Shown: positions 12,275-24,600, counted from the stretch's first letter. The stretch: DNA of 64,000 nucleotides from Clitopilus passeckerianus (GCA_944990035.1 CALYLX010000157.1:682001-746000); one strand, 5' to 3'. Made by a program: numbers and translations. The notes: a model not told the origin generated them from the sequence alone.

Positions 12275-13685
12275 ATGATCACTGCGCACGATGTGAAGAG
12301 TAAGTAGGCTGGCTTTCCGTGCTTCAGCATCTCTGACGATAATCCTAGTTTGTGGCTACGTTGGACCCATCATCGCAGCCGTCGCCACTCTGACACGTCT
12401 GGGAGAACGTATTCGTACCAGGCGGTTTGGCTATGATGATGGTTTTGCCGCCTTGTCTCTCTTGATCCTCGTTGCATTCGTTACCGCTCTTTTCGTTCAT
12501 CTGGCTGACCAAAGTGAGTCTCTTGACTCCCAAAGGTTCTGGCACTAACTCATACTTTGGACAAGCCCATCTCTCGCGGTTGAACCGCTATGCAATGTAC
12601 TATGTCATCTCTCAATCGTTCTACGGTATCATATGGTACGGACATCGGCCCCCACGCTCAGAGCTCTAACCGACGACCTATCTCAACAGGGCTGCCCGCC
12701 TCTCCATCCTGTTCACAGTCATCCGGATTACAGTTGAAGGCTCCAAGCTTCGTCGCATACTACACGTAGTTGCAGCAACCTACATCATTATCTGGGTAGT
12801 CCTCGCTGCCCAGTTGCTATGGATTTGCGAACGCCATTCAGCATGGAAGGTATGAACCCTTTGTTTCGTCACCTCTTAGCCACGACCACGTTGCTGATTC
12901 ACCGCCAAGGACCTTCCATCTCCGCAGTGTCCACTAGAGAACCAAGTCCCTATCGCCCAGCTGATCAGTACGTTGAATTAAATGAATTGCCTCATGACTC
13001 GATATTAATCCCCATAACAGCCGATATCTACGCTGATTCTGTGCTTATTATCGCACCCTTGCGTCTCCTATGGAACCTCGAAGCGGGGAGCACTCAGAGG
13101 GCCAGACTCATCGTCGCATTCTCAGCCAGTATCGTTACTACGATTACTAGCTTGGTTCATGCCTATTACATCCTGAAGAAACCGGGGTCTCTAGCTGTTA
13201 TCTTCACAGCTATCATTGAGGTAAGTTTGGTCACAATTTTCATACATCAACGATAGAGTTTAATATCCACACCTATCTCTTCGCCACAGCTCTCCTCCTC
13301 CTTATTCGTTTGCAACCTCGCCATCCTAGTCGGAACATTCGCCAAATTCGTCGACTCCCGTGGGCACTGGTGGTCCTCCTCGAACCCCCGACGGTCAGAA
13401 TCCCACGAAATGTCAAGTGGAAGCCGCTTCACTGCACACACGCTCCGGTCAAAGTCGATTCACTTTAGGAGGGATAGGGATACAAAGATGGGTGCGGATG
13501 AGAGAACGACGATCAGGATTGATCTGCAGACCGAGACGACTCGGGATGTCGATGGAGATGTCAATCCTGATCATCATCCTGCTATCTATCCAATCAAAGT
13601 GCATCAGGGCTCGCCTCATGATTCTGCCGAGGAGGTGTATAGGTCAAAGTCTGGTATTCCTTTTGGGCATAACAGTCCGGTGTAG
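12275..13685 (+). CDS. Fungal rhodopsin-domain (SAT4/PTH11-like) membrane protein
   Basis: The start MITAHDVK at 12275 leads into about seven membrane segments: CGYVGPIIAAVATLTR, GYDDGFAALSLLILVAFV, AMYYVISQSFYGIIWAAR, LHVVAATYIIIWVVLAA, DIYADSVLIIAPLRLLW, RARLIVAFSASIVTTI and IFTAIIELSSSLFVCNL. The conserved DD after the first cytosolic loop and the C in LLWICERH fit the fungal rhodopsin-domain family of receptor-like integral proteins. The tail after helix 7 is long, polar and rich in R, S and H, and ends at 13685. Introns are about 50 nt, with GT-AG ends. Role unknown; in basidiomycetes such proteins are numerous and mostly uncharacterised. Confidence 0.7.
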
Positions 13686-14122
13686 ACAAAGTTTAGACGG
13701 CGTTTGGGCATTTAGGATTGGGATGGGGACGTTTCTTGTACTTTTATCTGTATTTAGGGCAATTCCCCGAATGATACCTTGCATTATATAGCTTACATTT
13801 ACACAAGTATATGCGATGCAAGCGGTATATGTTTCGAATTATCATGACTGCTTAGGACTCGAAGGCCAGTGAAACCAGGAAACAATACCATACGAATAAT
13901 ATCGAACATCCTGCGAGCTATAAAGCAACCTAAGCAACAAACAAGAATCCTAGGGCCGCCGCCCTACTATCGCGGAGCGCTGATGGTGTTGCTCCATGCT
14001 GGCTAAGAGGCCTAGCAGATACGTTGGTCTCCAATGCAAGAGTCGTTGTGTTGTCGGTGGTACCCGAGCCGGGAGCATTCACTGCGGCACTCGGCGTGGT
14101 ATCCGTCTGAAGCAATCAAAGC
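13686..14122. other. Convergent 3' spacer
   Basis: Between the stops of the rhodopsin-domain gene (+) and DPH3 (-). No gene seen. Confidence 0.5.
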
Positions 14123-14521
14123 TCAGGCAGCTGCAGCGATTGCAATGGGCTGGACGGTGACAGAGTCATTGAGGCTGAGGTTCTCCATGGCATCATCAAA
14201 CGTCTCCTCGTCTTCGTCACTCTCCTCATCCTCTTCCTCTTGACCCGAAGCATCATCCTCGTCTTCCTCATAATCCTCGTAATCAAGCTAAGAGCCTTGT
14301 GGGTGAAATGCTGACTTGTTAGAGCGATAAATACGTACCGGATCATAAATAACACGTATTATAAGGCTACAGCTTGGACATGTTGCTATATCTTCGTAGT
14401 TCGCCAGCTGCTTCTTCGAGATCTCGAAGCGGTCTCCGCAGGGACATGGGTAATGGTATACTCTCTTCTCGTCGTCCCAGACCATGTCTTCGATCTCGAT
14501 CTCATCGTAGTAGGCTCCCAT
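14123..14521 (-). CDS. DPH3: Diphthamide biosynthesis protein 3 (Kti11), CSL zinc finger
   Basis: [16 protein letters not shown] at 14521 is followed by [15 protein letters not shown] and [15 protein letters not shown]. The four zinc/iron ligands Cys26, Cys28, Cys48 and Cys51 and the CSL triplet are all present. DPH3 is the electron donor for the first step of diphthamide synthesis on elongation factor 2 and also serves Elongator in tRNA wobble-uridine modification. One intron (donor gtacgt, acceptor tcttag) separates it from a second exon, [12 protein letters not shown]..., an acidic tail ending [19 protein letters not shown] at 14123. About 115 aa; the fungal tail is longer than the yeast one. 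Identity is very secure. Confidence 0.95.
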
Positions 14522-15438
14522 TTCGCAGCAGAGTGTGTTTAGGTGGTTTGAGGTTCGTTAAATAGCTGATAGCAGCGGAGAATAGTAATACAGGCGAAGG
14601 ATTAGTGGAGGTAGTAGGAAGGCATGAAATTTTGGCGTGACTCAAGCACCGTCACGATTAGCGATTAGATCCTCACGTAATCAGCCGCATCAGCACTGCC
14701 ACTCGGATCGGTTAGTGTGGAATAATTGCTTTTAATTGCTCCCGTCCGTCGGACTCGTGGATTGCAAACCTGATCTTGACAAGGCGCAACCACTTCAATT
14801 TGTTTCTATGTTTTAGCTTTTTCCCTGAATGACTATGTGTGCGAATGAGTTGAGAGCCCTCGTCGTCGATCGATCAAGTCATACATGATTTGTGTGTGCA
14901 ATTGGATAGAATGCTGGTGAAGCTCCAAGTGAAGCTCTCTGATCAATCAACCGAGAGTTCCAGCCAAGACACCTGAGTATGAGGAAATTTCTTAGTCGCG
15001 GGCCATTATAGAGACCAATGTCTTGCAAAGCAAAGCTTAACTCAAGCCTTTCCATTGCGTTCCCCATTATTGACAAGACTCGGGGGTGTTATCTGAAATG
15101 AAGAGGCGATGCTCGGTTAGCCCTTCCGCCTCGTGTAAAACGCGTGTTCGGGACAAGCGGCGAAATGACCCATGTCGATGCTCACTTGACCACCTCAAAC
15201 TGTGTGATCAAACAGACAATCCCCCGAGTAGACTGGAGGTGAGGCAGCCTCGTGTCGGCTCATTGAAAAGTGCCAATGACAATTTTAAGGTCCCCTTCCT
15301 TTCTGTTAGACCCCGCCCTTTCCCTTGTACTCTCTGCACTTTGTACGTCCCGTACAACAAGGCATTCGGTTGCCTTCACTCACTGACGTAACAATAACTT
15401 GAGGATATATCTCAACTGTTATTATACTACTATACACC
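14522..15438. other. Divergent promoter region
   Basis: About 900 bp between the starts of DPH3 (-) and the coiled-coil gene (+). Nothing else recognisable. Confidence 0.45.
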
Positions 15439-16941
15439 ATGGGCTTTACTATCCCCGCTATCGACCTCTCATCAGCTGCCGAAGCCACTCTGCCAATCCC
15501 CGGCACATCCGCCTCAGTCCCCATCCTCCTCACCGCATCCGTCGTTCTCCTCGCCGTCGACGCTTCTATGCAAGCCTATCATGGTCGAGGTCGATCATCG
15601 CAGCAATCAGTACCCATCTTAGCCCCCGCCGAACCCACCCGACCCAGTGGCGCCTCATGCCAACCCCAACTATCCCAGCTCGTCTCCAAGACCAAACGCA
15701 TCCTCGGCGAAGTCCAAACGCTCGAGAAACAGCTTTCCGTAAAGAAAAGCCGTCGTGAGCAACAGCCTCGGCGTCTCCCCGAACCCCCCAGCCACTTCGT
15801 TACCCGGCCGCAAGCCACGAGGCAAGGTGGGGTGACATGTACTGTCGAGCCCGAATCCAGCAAATCTGTCACTCCTGAATTCTCCTCCTTCTGCGAACGT
15901 CTCCTCCTCGTCAACCAGATCCGAAAGCAGGAGAAGGAATTGAAGGTGCTTCGTGCTTCCGAGAAGGAGCTCAAACGCGAGCATAACGACAAGTCGTTCA
16001 ATGCCTTCTGCGACCAACTCCTCTTCTGGAACCGCGTATGGAAGCTTGAGCGGGAGGTGAAGGAGTTGGTTGAGAATGGTGAGAGGTTGAAGAGGAACAG
16101 GATCGCGGCGATCACCACGGCTGCGAAGAGGATGGTCGAAGATGTGCAGAAGGAACGTATGATCGGGGAGTTGGTGAAGGATATGAACGACGAGATGGAC
16201 GGATACAAGGGAGCAATCGAGGAGCTCAAGGAGCAACACGAGAAGGAGCTCTTGGACGTGCACGGGGAGTGGTTGAAGGAGTACATGGCGTTGAGGAGGG
16301 AATTAGAATCTCTGCGCTTGTCGCAGACGGCCCGACTCGCAGAGCAAGCAGTGAGCAACGAGATGGAGGACTCGTTAGTCGAGCGTATGAAGGCTGGGCA
16401 GCAGAAGGTCGCCGAGCTAGAAGCCAAGCTCGCTGAATACGAGGAGGCTTCCTTGGAGACCACGGACACCGCCGTCGACTCCCACCCGGGAGACCTAACC
16501 CTCGTCGACTTCGACGACCTTTCCGACGACGAAAGCACCGATGTCGAGCCTTGCATGTCCGAACTCTCCACCTCCAGCACTTGTGTATCCGCATCAGCAA
16601 ACAAAGTCACCATCCCCCTCCCATCCCGTAAACGCTGCATCAGCGTGCATTCCTCGAAGGGTTCCCTGCTATTCAGCACCTCCTCCAATACGAAGCCCGA
16701 TTTTGGTGACGAGACCGTGTTTGAATTCAAGCCCATCATCGTCGACAGCGCTGCATCAAAGGCAGCCCTTACAGCCAGCTTAGCTGGTCTGACACGTTCC
16801 TGTAATCATTCTGGCAGACCGCAGGCGGTCCTTAACCGAACGTCATCGATATCGTCGTTGAAACGGCCCAGTTCGCTGAATAAAAGCGCGGTGGCGAGTA
16901 GCGGAGGTGTGATGAAGCCGAGAGCACCCTGGAGGGTATAG
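15439..16941 (+). CDS. Coiled-coil protein of unknown function
   Basis: A single uninterrupted 500-codon frame starts MGFTIPAIDLSSAAEATL. Residues 20-40 (SVPILLTASVVLLAVD) could form one membrane anchor. From about residue 70 to 340 the sequence is strongly heptad-like and charged (VRKQEKELKVLRASEKEL, VWKLEREVKELVENGERL, KVAELEAKLAEYEEA), including two similar blocks that begin FxxFCxxLLxxNxxxKxE. Residues 340-500 are acidic, then Ser-rich, and end SGGVMKPRAPWRV. G/C-ending codons dominate, which also produces a long antisense open frame. A membrane-tethered filament or scaffold is one guess; I do not recognise a family. Confidence 0.8.
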   Translation: MGFTIPAIDLSSAAEATLPIPGTSASVPILLTASVVLLAVDASMQAYHGRGRSSQQSVPILAPAEPTRPSGASCQPQLSQLVSKTKRILGEVQTLEKQLSVKKSRREQQPRRLPEPPSHFVTRPQATRQGGVTCTVEPESSKSVTPEFSSFCERLLLVNQIRKQEKELKVLRASEKELKREHNDKSFNAFCDQLLFWNRVWKLEREVKELVENGERLKRNRIAAITTAAKRMVEDVQKERMIGELVKDMNDEMDGYKGAIEELKEQHEKELLDVHGEWLKEYMALRRELESLRLSQTARLAEQAVSNEMEDSLVERMKAGQQKVAELEAKLAEYEEASLETTDTAVDSHPGDLTLVDFDDLSDDESTDVEPCMSELSTSSTCVSASANKVTIPLPSRKRCISVHSSKGSLLFSTSSNTKPDFGDETVFEFKPIIVDSAASKAALTASLAGLTRSCNHSGRPQAVLNRTSSISSLKRPSSLNKSAVASSGGVMKPRAPWRV

Positions 16942-17213
16942 GCCCTTGTATACAGGTGTGCTTGAGGAGATACCCGCATGATGGCAGGACGTCGACCATC
17001 CCCACTTGCTTCTTTATGGATACCCTTATTTTTGCGAACCCGCTGGCCATTAGGGACCGGTGTGGTCTTCAAGTAGATCGTTTACGACATGTATCATGAC
17101 ATTCAATGATAGCTCTTCAAATTAAGCCTTCGGTGTCAACTGAGCGAGCCTATGCAGAAAAAGTTTCGTCAGAGGTCGGAGATTGGTGGAGTAAGCAGAC
17201 TGACCCCTCATTA

Positions 17214-18116
17214 TTAACCTTGCCACCCTCTGCAAAGGAAGTAGCCCTCTCTTGATTCGGCACGGCTTGCATCAGGTTTGATGTAGTAAACATCACGGAA
17301 GTTGGGCTTTAGAGTTTGTTCCCGAAATTCTTGCAAAAGTGGGTGGACAAAGTGTTTCATCCTATTCGAACATCAGCATCAAGACCATAACCGGAACAAG
17401 GAAAGCAGAACTTACAGCAACACGCCGCCACTAGGGCGCCCAATCTCCTGTGCCGACCGAAGGTGAAGTTCGGCGAAATTGAACACGGCATGGCAAATGT
17501 CCAAACTGGACTGTGTATCGCAGATATCATTCCCGGTAAGGTTTGCAGCCATGTCGGAAAGAACCACGTCAACTCTTTGGCTTCGAGCGCCATTGGATCG
17601 TAGAGTGTTTCGAAGCAAGCCATCCGCTCGCTCGGAGAGAAAATCTGCTTGGATAGTATGAACCCCATTGATAGGTTCCATACGCAACAAATCCAAGGCA
17701 ACAATGACACCCCGCCCTCGAGGTTGTTCCTCCACGTTATCAATGTTAAGAGGGTCGAAAGTATCTTGAACGGGAGGTGACCTTGCAAGCACGGCTTCGG
17801 AACCTTCTTGCGGGAGTTCGGACTGCTTGGTGCTTCTAGAACTGGTGGTTGTTCGAAGCCAGCCGAGTTCCCCTGCAACGACTTGACTCCAGCCGCCAGG
17901 AGCCGCCCCTAGGTCGACAACCACGTTGACATCGTTCTTATTCAAGAATCCCCATTTCTGGTCTATCTCGAGCAATTTGAAAGCAGCGCGTGAGCGATAG
18001 TTTGCAGCATTGGAAGCGCGTTCTTTGACGTAGGGGTCTTTAGACTGGCGTTGTAACCAACGCTTCGAGGCTCCTGAAGCAGACTTAAACAAGACGTTGG
18101 TGCCACGAAAGACCAT
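17214..18116 (-). CDS. MRM2: Mitochondrial 2'-O-ribose rRNA methyltransferase, FtsJ family
   Basis: From MVFRGTNVLFKSASG (a basic N-terminus suited to mitochondrial import) it runs into KRWLQRQSKDPYVKERA, SRAAFKLLEIDQKW and the SAM-binding VVVDLGAAPGGWSQVV. Then come GRGVIVALDLLRMEPI, VDVVLSDMAANLTG and, after a 54-nt intron at 17362-17415, MKHFVHPLLQEF and ESREGYFLCRGW. The catalytic K-D-K-E set is in place. MRM2 methylates a uridine of the mitochondrial large-subunit rRNA. About 282 aa. An ATG at 18230 is in frame, but the start at 18116 gives the usual length and leader. It lies head-to-head with TFC7. An insertion between the SAM motif and ALDLLR (RTTTSSRSTKQSEL...) is longer than in bacterial FtsJ. 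Confidence 0.9.
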
Positions 18117-18266
18117 GCGTTTCGCAGGCGAGTGTTTTGGCCAAAACCACGTCTCGACATCGCAGACAAAGTTGAACCGTTGTTTGTCTGCACAACCGTT
18201 TGCAAACAAATGATCATCAACTCCCATCATCCTGGTGGGCCCGGCACCTCTAAGACAGTCAACTCA
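18117..18266. promoter_or_regulatory. Short bidirectional promoter, MRM2 / TFC7
   Basis: Only 150 bp separate the two start codons, which face away from each other, so both promoters must fit here or overlap the coding ends. No TATA box is visible. Confidence 0.5.
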
Positions 18267-19043
18267 ATGGCTTTGAGTGGCAAACCATATCCCACTCTGG
18301 TTCCTGGCTACAGACAAGTCGAGGACTTTGGCTCCGATGAAGAGTATGAAAGCGAAGAAGAGGTCTCATATGTAACACTGGATTTGGGCAGCATCGAACC
18401 TACTTTGGTTCCGAGTTCATCAACGTACAGACTCATTGCAAGTCCTGCCTTATCAAACCAACCTGTGGCTGCTGCTTCATGGATTCTGTAGGGCTTTGAT
18501 ACACCTACTCCTTTTCTTCAATTATCTGGTACCATATTAAAGGGACGCCATGAGTCCCTTCTTGGCACTGAACTGATCTTTACGGAAGGGAAAGGTACGT
18601 TCCTAGTCTACATCAGATGAGCTTCATCCCAATAGCTTCGATTTCTCATCTCAGATGTGAACGACAAGGGGAAACGCGCAGTTAATCATCTGGCAAACAC
18701 CGAACAACGCATCTGCTTCCGGGAAGTACAACTACAGCCCAAGGACACCACAGAAGATATGGAGCTTTCCCATCTTAACCAGGAGGACGATAAGCCTATG
18801 AACGGGGAAATAACCCCTCCCATCGACCCTGCACTACAAGAAGAAGAGGCTTCAACCGTCAACCGTTTGACAGGGAAGGATGCCCCTCGCCCACGCTCGC
18901 CGAAGACGACGAGAAGAAAGAGCGATTCTCAGGCCCGTCGTAAGGGCAAGGGGAAAGGTAAGGAGAAGGAGAAAGATACAGAGGATGTGATAGAGCCAAA
19001 CGGAGACGACGACATAGAAGACATGTATGTTGATGATGTATAA
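18267..19043 (+). CDS. TFC7: TFIIIC subunit 6 / tau55-like (GTF3C6)
   Basis: The start MALSGKPYPTLVPGYR is followed by an acidic segment (DFGSDEEYESEEE) and the TFIIIC_sub6 core VSYVTLDLGSIEPTLVPS, STYRLIGLDTPTPFLQL and LKGRHESLLGTELIFTEGK. This small beta-barrel subunit belongs to the TFIIIC complex that binds tRNA and 5S gene promoters for RNA polymerase III. About 220 aa. The C-terminus is charged, with a KGKGKGKEKEKD stretch and an acidic end (DDIEDMYVDDV). Two introns: a GC-AG one at 18438-18491 and a GT-AG one near 18594-18655. The domain match is clear; the family's low conservation leaves a little doubt about the symbol. Confidence 0.82.
18438..18491 (+). other. GC-AG intron in TFC7
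   Basis: The donor reads att|gcaagt and the acceptor ctgtag|ggc. Removing these 54 nt joins RLI to GLDTPTP in the conserved core, whereas reading through ends at a stop 16 codons later. No usable GT lies at the junction. Confidence 0.75.
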
Positions 19044-21697
19044 TGCAAGTTCTAAATTTCATTCTTCCACACGCGGTTGTCACGGTGGACTTTGAACAAA
19101 GATATCCCTTCATCCTGAGGGTCTCGTGGGTATGCCTTTCTCTTCGCTATGTTTAGTCCCGAATCAATCAAACATATGGCATATCAGGCCACCAGTCTCC
19201 TCCGTCGTGTGTCACACAATCCGGAACAAGTTGCGATACGACTTCACAACGAAACAACCTAGGTTTCCGAATCTCTGCTACTCCGCTTTTGACTCATTTA
19301 CCTGAAGTTCAGCGTGATTATTCCCTACACCGGAATGAGGAGATCACTCCAGGCTGTGCAAGCATTGTCGACAGGTGGAATCTTGTCGCTATTTCCCCTC
19401 GCCTATAACAGCTTTAACGGGGCTCCAGAGATGCCCAGACACATCTCCTGAATACCTGAATTCCTATAGCAATGATAACAAGTATATGCCCCGTGACAAG
19501 CGGTTTTCTCTCCTCAGGTTCGCCCAAATTCGAATATTTATGGCGTCATTTTAAGCAGGACAATTGACAGACGATATGGTCCGTGAACAACATATGATAA
19601 CTGAGATACATTGCACAGGTAAATAATCAGCGCCGAGGGCCACATGAATTGTTCGTCGCAATGCGGCTCCACTGCGCCCTTGGTTTAGACACTCTTGATC
19701 AATGGAAGGCCCCGGAAGCTCGAAAGCTTCGTGTTCTTGCCAAGTGAATAATGATAGAAATGAGTAGCACCATGCGACCAGAATTTGGCCTGAGCTTCTG
19801 GCCATTTTGGGGTTAGCATTGGGAAGAATGGGCGAGGACAAAAATGGGAGTTCGCCGAAGGATTCAGAGGCCGCCTTGGCTACTGTTCTCCGGAGGACTG
19901 ACTGGTGAGAACTCGAACGAAATATGGACTGGCCAAGCAACCAGTGAGAAACTTATGAATGCCTCCTAAGTGAGCACAAGAGCTTGATTTTGAAAAAGCC
20001 TGACATCCCTCGAGGTGCGGGCTACCTTTTCTGACTCGTAAGACATTACATTCTTGATGCCGAACCTGCGGCTCGGGATATTTTCAGGTCCTGACGTCTT
20101 TGATGCAGAGGCTTCATGTTCCTAACAGATCTACGCAATCGGTGACATGAGCTTTCAACTCTGCCTTTCCGCAACTTTATCTCTCCGTTTCCAGAGTATA
20201 TCAAATCAGAGGAACTCTTGGATTTCCATGTCACGGACAAATACTGACTGCGTCATCACCTTCTTCAATATGGGACAGTGCACGGTATCGATTACCCTTT
20301 CGAATAGAGAAGCATGTTGCTATCCCTCGGATGCAAGTAATCTTCGTTGATTCAGTACCTTGAGCGGGTGGTTTAATGGACAGGCACCCCGCAGTTGACC
20401 GCATCAGCCCACTTGCCCACTTGGTGGTTGTTATGAATTGATAAGATTCCGGTATGGGTGAAACCGAGAGCCGCGAGGTCACAAGGAGGTTCTACTTCGA
20501 GGATGCTCATCATCTCTGATAGGGCGGCCTTTACTGGGCTATGGTCTGCAAGGATCGCCTGCAATACTCCTGAAATACAGCAGGCAGTGTCAATGGATTG
20601 GCGATGACCTGAGTGTCAAACGCTTCCTGATGGAATTGATCGCCCGTCTTTTACGAAAGAGAATTCACTGAGCGGTGGCTTAAAGACGACGCTCATCCAG
20701 GAAGCTTTGGGAGGGGGGATAAATGGAGACGAATCCGGCGCATCCGGTTCGCCAAACCAACCGAGGATCCGTAAAGAAAACAAAGGCTTCCGGAAGCAAA
20801 TGCATGAGCCAGGAGAAGTCATTCGAATCGAATCATCAGACCTCAGGTCTGACACATGGCGATTAGGGATGTCCTTGCAGCGCGGAGTTATCAAGAGGGC
20901 GAGTGGAGCAGCCTAAAGCCTCCTATGTCGCGGAAAACATAGACGAGTGGCATTGAATTGAGATGGTACCACAGCCGGGTGACATTGACAAGAGGAATGC
21001 AAGTGACAACCCACGGGGCCACATGGAAGCGACGATATTCTTGACAAAGGCCGAGCAGCCTAAACTCTAACGGTATCAGGCAGTTTCACACCAGCTATCT
21101 GGTCCGATACAATCAAGAACTTGGCCTGAATTTGGTGCTCTGAATGGACAATGGGAAGGGGCATCATTCAGTGATCCCCGCTGAGATTGGAACTTTGGTG
21201 GAAAAAAGGATGTGGGAAACGCGTGCCCGCAAATAGACCAACGTTCCATATAACGACCAGCACAGCGCTGAGGGGTGTTTCTTCCACTGCCTACATCTTG
21301 TTACGACCTTGTACCATATTCAAGCCTAAACCGCCTAATTCTGAAATCTAATACGATACCATCTTTCTCAAAAAACGGGGACTGATACGTAAGCGAAGCG
21401 ACCAGAAGCACTCTTGACCCCTAGGTAGAGAAGTCGCATAAATTGACCTGAAAAGGCTTTACGAACGACATCGGATAGATTTCGCAGCAATTTGACAAGA
21501 CTTTATTATCCGCCAGACCTTTCTCCTACCTCCACCTTGAGTAGATCCCTTCGGCGCTACAGATCATCGGCCAAAAAGTACCTCCGACTCTACTTGTTGC
21601 CAGGTAAGCCACCGAATGGTGATTGAATGGTTATCAAACTGCCTAATATACTAATTCATGAATGTTTCTTGCATCGACGGACAGAACCCTGCCTCCA
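19044..21697. other. Long stretch with no clear gene
   Basis: About 2.65 kb with only modest open frames, such as minus 20616-20894 (93 codons, with FGEPDAPDSSPFIPPPKAS) and minus 20373-20564, which follows it but which I could not join through a valid intron. No transposon ends, RNA gene or tandem repeat were seen. The last 300 bp should be the 5' leader and promoter of the Zn2Cys6 gene. Confidence 0.4.
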
Positions 21698-24600
21698 ATG
21701 CTGCCGTCACAACAAGGAAGAACTAATGCCGGTCACCCCAATCCGAGGGCAGACAGCAGTTCTTTGAATCCATCTTCCTCGACGTTCCCGCGTGGTAAGT
21801 TCACGCCCATCGAAGTTAACTTTTTTTCTTTCTAAACGTTTTGTATTTCAGAGCATCAGGCCACTTCATCCCAAGCAAACGTTGATAACTCTTGGTACTA
21901 TTCCGCTGGGCCTTCCAACCAACCCGCCAACCCTGCTGCTAGCTCCTCGCCTGATATGATTGGCCCTACTCCTGCTTTCTATGACCCGGAAGCCGCTGCT
22001 CGCCCAGCTGACAGCGCTGCTCAATATCAACAGTGGCTTAACAGCTACAATGGCCAACAGCAGCAGCAGCAAGACATGCACGCCTATCAGACGTCGCAAC
22101 ACCAACAGGTGTATCCGCAGCAACAGCAGCCAGCCCAGCAACAACAATACCCATACTCTCAGGGCGCATCTTATCCCACCCAATATTCTATGGGCGCTGC
22201 GACACTGACCACTCAGCACGGCGGAGTACATCCTGGAGAAGCTGGCCAATTTGTACAACAGCAGCAACAAGTTTACCACCCATATAACGACTATTCATCG
22301 ACCGCGCAGCAGCAGCCGGTCACCGGTTCTATTACACCGGATCCCGAATACACCTACCCTCACTCGACGAACCCTTCATCCTATCAACCCTACAATACCT
22401 CGGCTCCTCAACAACACCCACAGCCTCAAGGAGGACATCCTCAGGTCGCGATCCAAGGTCAAGGAGGAAATGTTCACAACTATCCCACCAACCCCGGCGC
22501 TTATTCCTCGGACTCGTTGCTTCCAGGTGCCCAGCTCAACCGCCCGACATCGAACCCGTCCTCGGTATCGCCAACATCAGTCACTTGGCCCGAGGAGGTA
22601 TACTCGTCTGGGCAATCAAGCTTCAACCCTGCATCCTCATCGAGCTCCCTATCCAACGCTGTGCTGCCGACCACCAGCAGCAGGGGATCAACAAACCCGT
22701 CACCAGCCCAGCCGCCCCGAGCACCACCTGCTGCTACGACAGAAACTACACCCACTCGGCAGAAGCGACCTGCACCTCAAGCATCCCAGCCGTCGAAGCC
22801 GTCAGCTTCTGGTCAGCAGCAGCAGCAAAAGCAGCAGACGCAGCCACAACAGCCATCATCGAGCTCTCAGGCGGCTCCTACGGAGAAGCCTTCGGCTAAG
22901 CGCAGGCGCAAGAACCCTGCCCCTGCAGTCAAAGAAACCCTGTATACCTTCACAGGAAGTGACTCCGATAGTGACGATGATGGCTACGGAGGAGGCATCA
23001 GTGTAGGAATGGGTGGCTTGGGCGTAATGTCCTCTGGTGGACGCAACTCTCGATTGTAAGTGGTTTCCAAGAAAAACAAATCAGAATGTATTCTGATCAA
23101 AGCACCTTCTTCTTATAACCTTCATCCTCCTCTTTAACGGTCCTGTATCGTCTCCGTTTTCTCATCGGCGCCTCTCCTCCACCTCAACCCCGTCGATACA
23201 ACCTTCCATGGAATCGATGTCATATCGACCCTGCTGGCTCATGGCGGCCATGCATTGATGTTCATAACATTTTATGAACTCTCGTGTATCAACACCGCGC
23301 GACATAATCCGGGGTTCGACACTCCGCGACTATTCAACGGATTGTCGGTGGCCGACTACATTGGGCGCCCCGACCACCTCACTGTTCGCTTACAACTTTG
23401 TTTTTTTTTGCCCTTGCTTGGCTGCACCCTTGATTTGATTGTTGTCTTTTATTTGCCCATCTCCCACATCCGGTAATCTCAATCACTTCACGCTCGCGCT
23501 CTCTTCACAATCGACTTGTTTGAACTTCATCAATATCATGATCTTTCATCGATACTTCTGCTTTCCGTCTTTCTCTACTTTACTCTGACCCCTTTCGTAT
23601 GTATTGACTTTGCCGTGTTACCCTTCAATTCGGTTCCCCTGCCCTCTTCATCACGCCCCGCACTGCCTCGTTGCATGGACGAACACTCCGGTGTTTCTAC
23701 CTCCCCGAACCGTCCTTGGATCTCCAACGAATGACAAACCGTATCTATTGCCACGCCGTTGACGCGTCCACGTTCACCCGACGCACCTCTATGCACGCGT
23801 TTACTTTTCGGGTACCCTTTACCGACTTTTCCGTCTGGAACGTCCAAAATTTGCATTCCGTGTCGATTACGCGCGTTTTTTCCGCAGGCCTGGAGCTTGC
23901 ACACACTGCAAAAAACTCAAGGTACGATAATTCACGTCAAATCCACTCTCCAATGCAGTGGCAGCCGGCACTATCGCGTGCTGAGTGTGTCTCGTGCCTC
24001 TGCCGTCTGCCCTCTCTGCTGTGTTCCGTTGCTGCGTATGCTGACGTTCCTATCCTTTTTCATTATGCGCTATCCTCAATTTTCACCAATTCGGAATACT
24101 CGTTCTATTGAATGCAATGCCTGCCGATCCCCTGATTGGTGCTACTTCCCCCGAATTTCCATTTATGGACAAACAATCCTCCGGTCAATTCTGTCAACCC
24201 CGCCTTTTCCGACGACATTTCTTCAACTGCGGACACCGACTCCTCGAATTTTGCCATGCCATGACGTCGACCATCGTCAAAAACTGTCGTGGAACAACGA
24301 AATTACACGCTGCGCACACTAACAGATGAAATGCGACTTCCCAACCGGCGATAATACCTGCAGAAGATGCAAGTCGAGTGGCCACGTTTGTATTGTGGAA
24401 GGAAGAAAACCGCGGACGGCGCCTAAGTAAGTCTAGTCCTTCTGATGTCTTCTTTATTTTCCGTCTTTTTTCGTTCCTACCTGGCGCACACATCGACGGA
24501 CAATCCTCCTCCGGATCATTGATGGGTCCTGTCACCGAAGGAAGGCTTAAATCTCGGCTACCATTTATGGTACTATCGCCGTAGTGAGCGGTCGAGTGGT

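Noticed and set aside
15579..16739. 386-codon open frame on the minus strand
   Set aside because: It is the mirror of the coiled-coil gene, opened by that gene's strong G/C codon-end bias; it is low-complexity Ser-rich with no domain.
19551..19940. 129-codon minus-strand frame
   Set aside because: No recognisable feature or neighbour support; kept only as part of the empty stretch.
22251..23006. 251-codon plus-strand frame overlapping the Gln-rich exon
   Set aside because: A shifted reading of CAG/CCA-rich codons; the main frame links by splicing to the zinc cluster.
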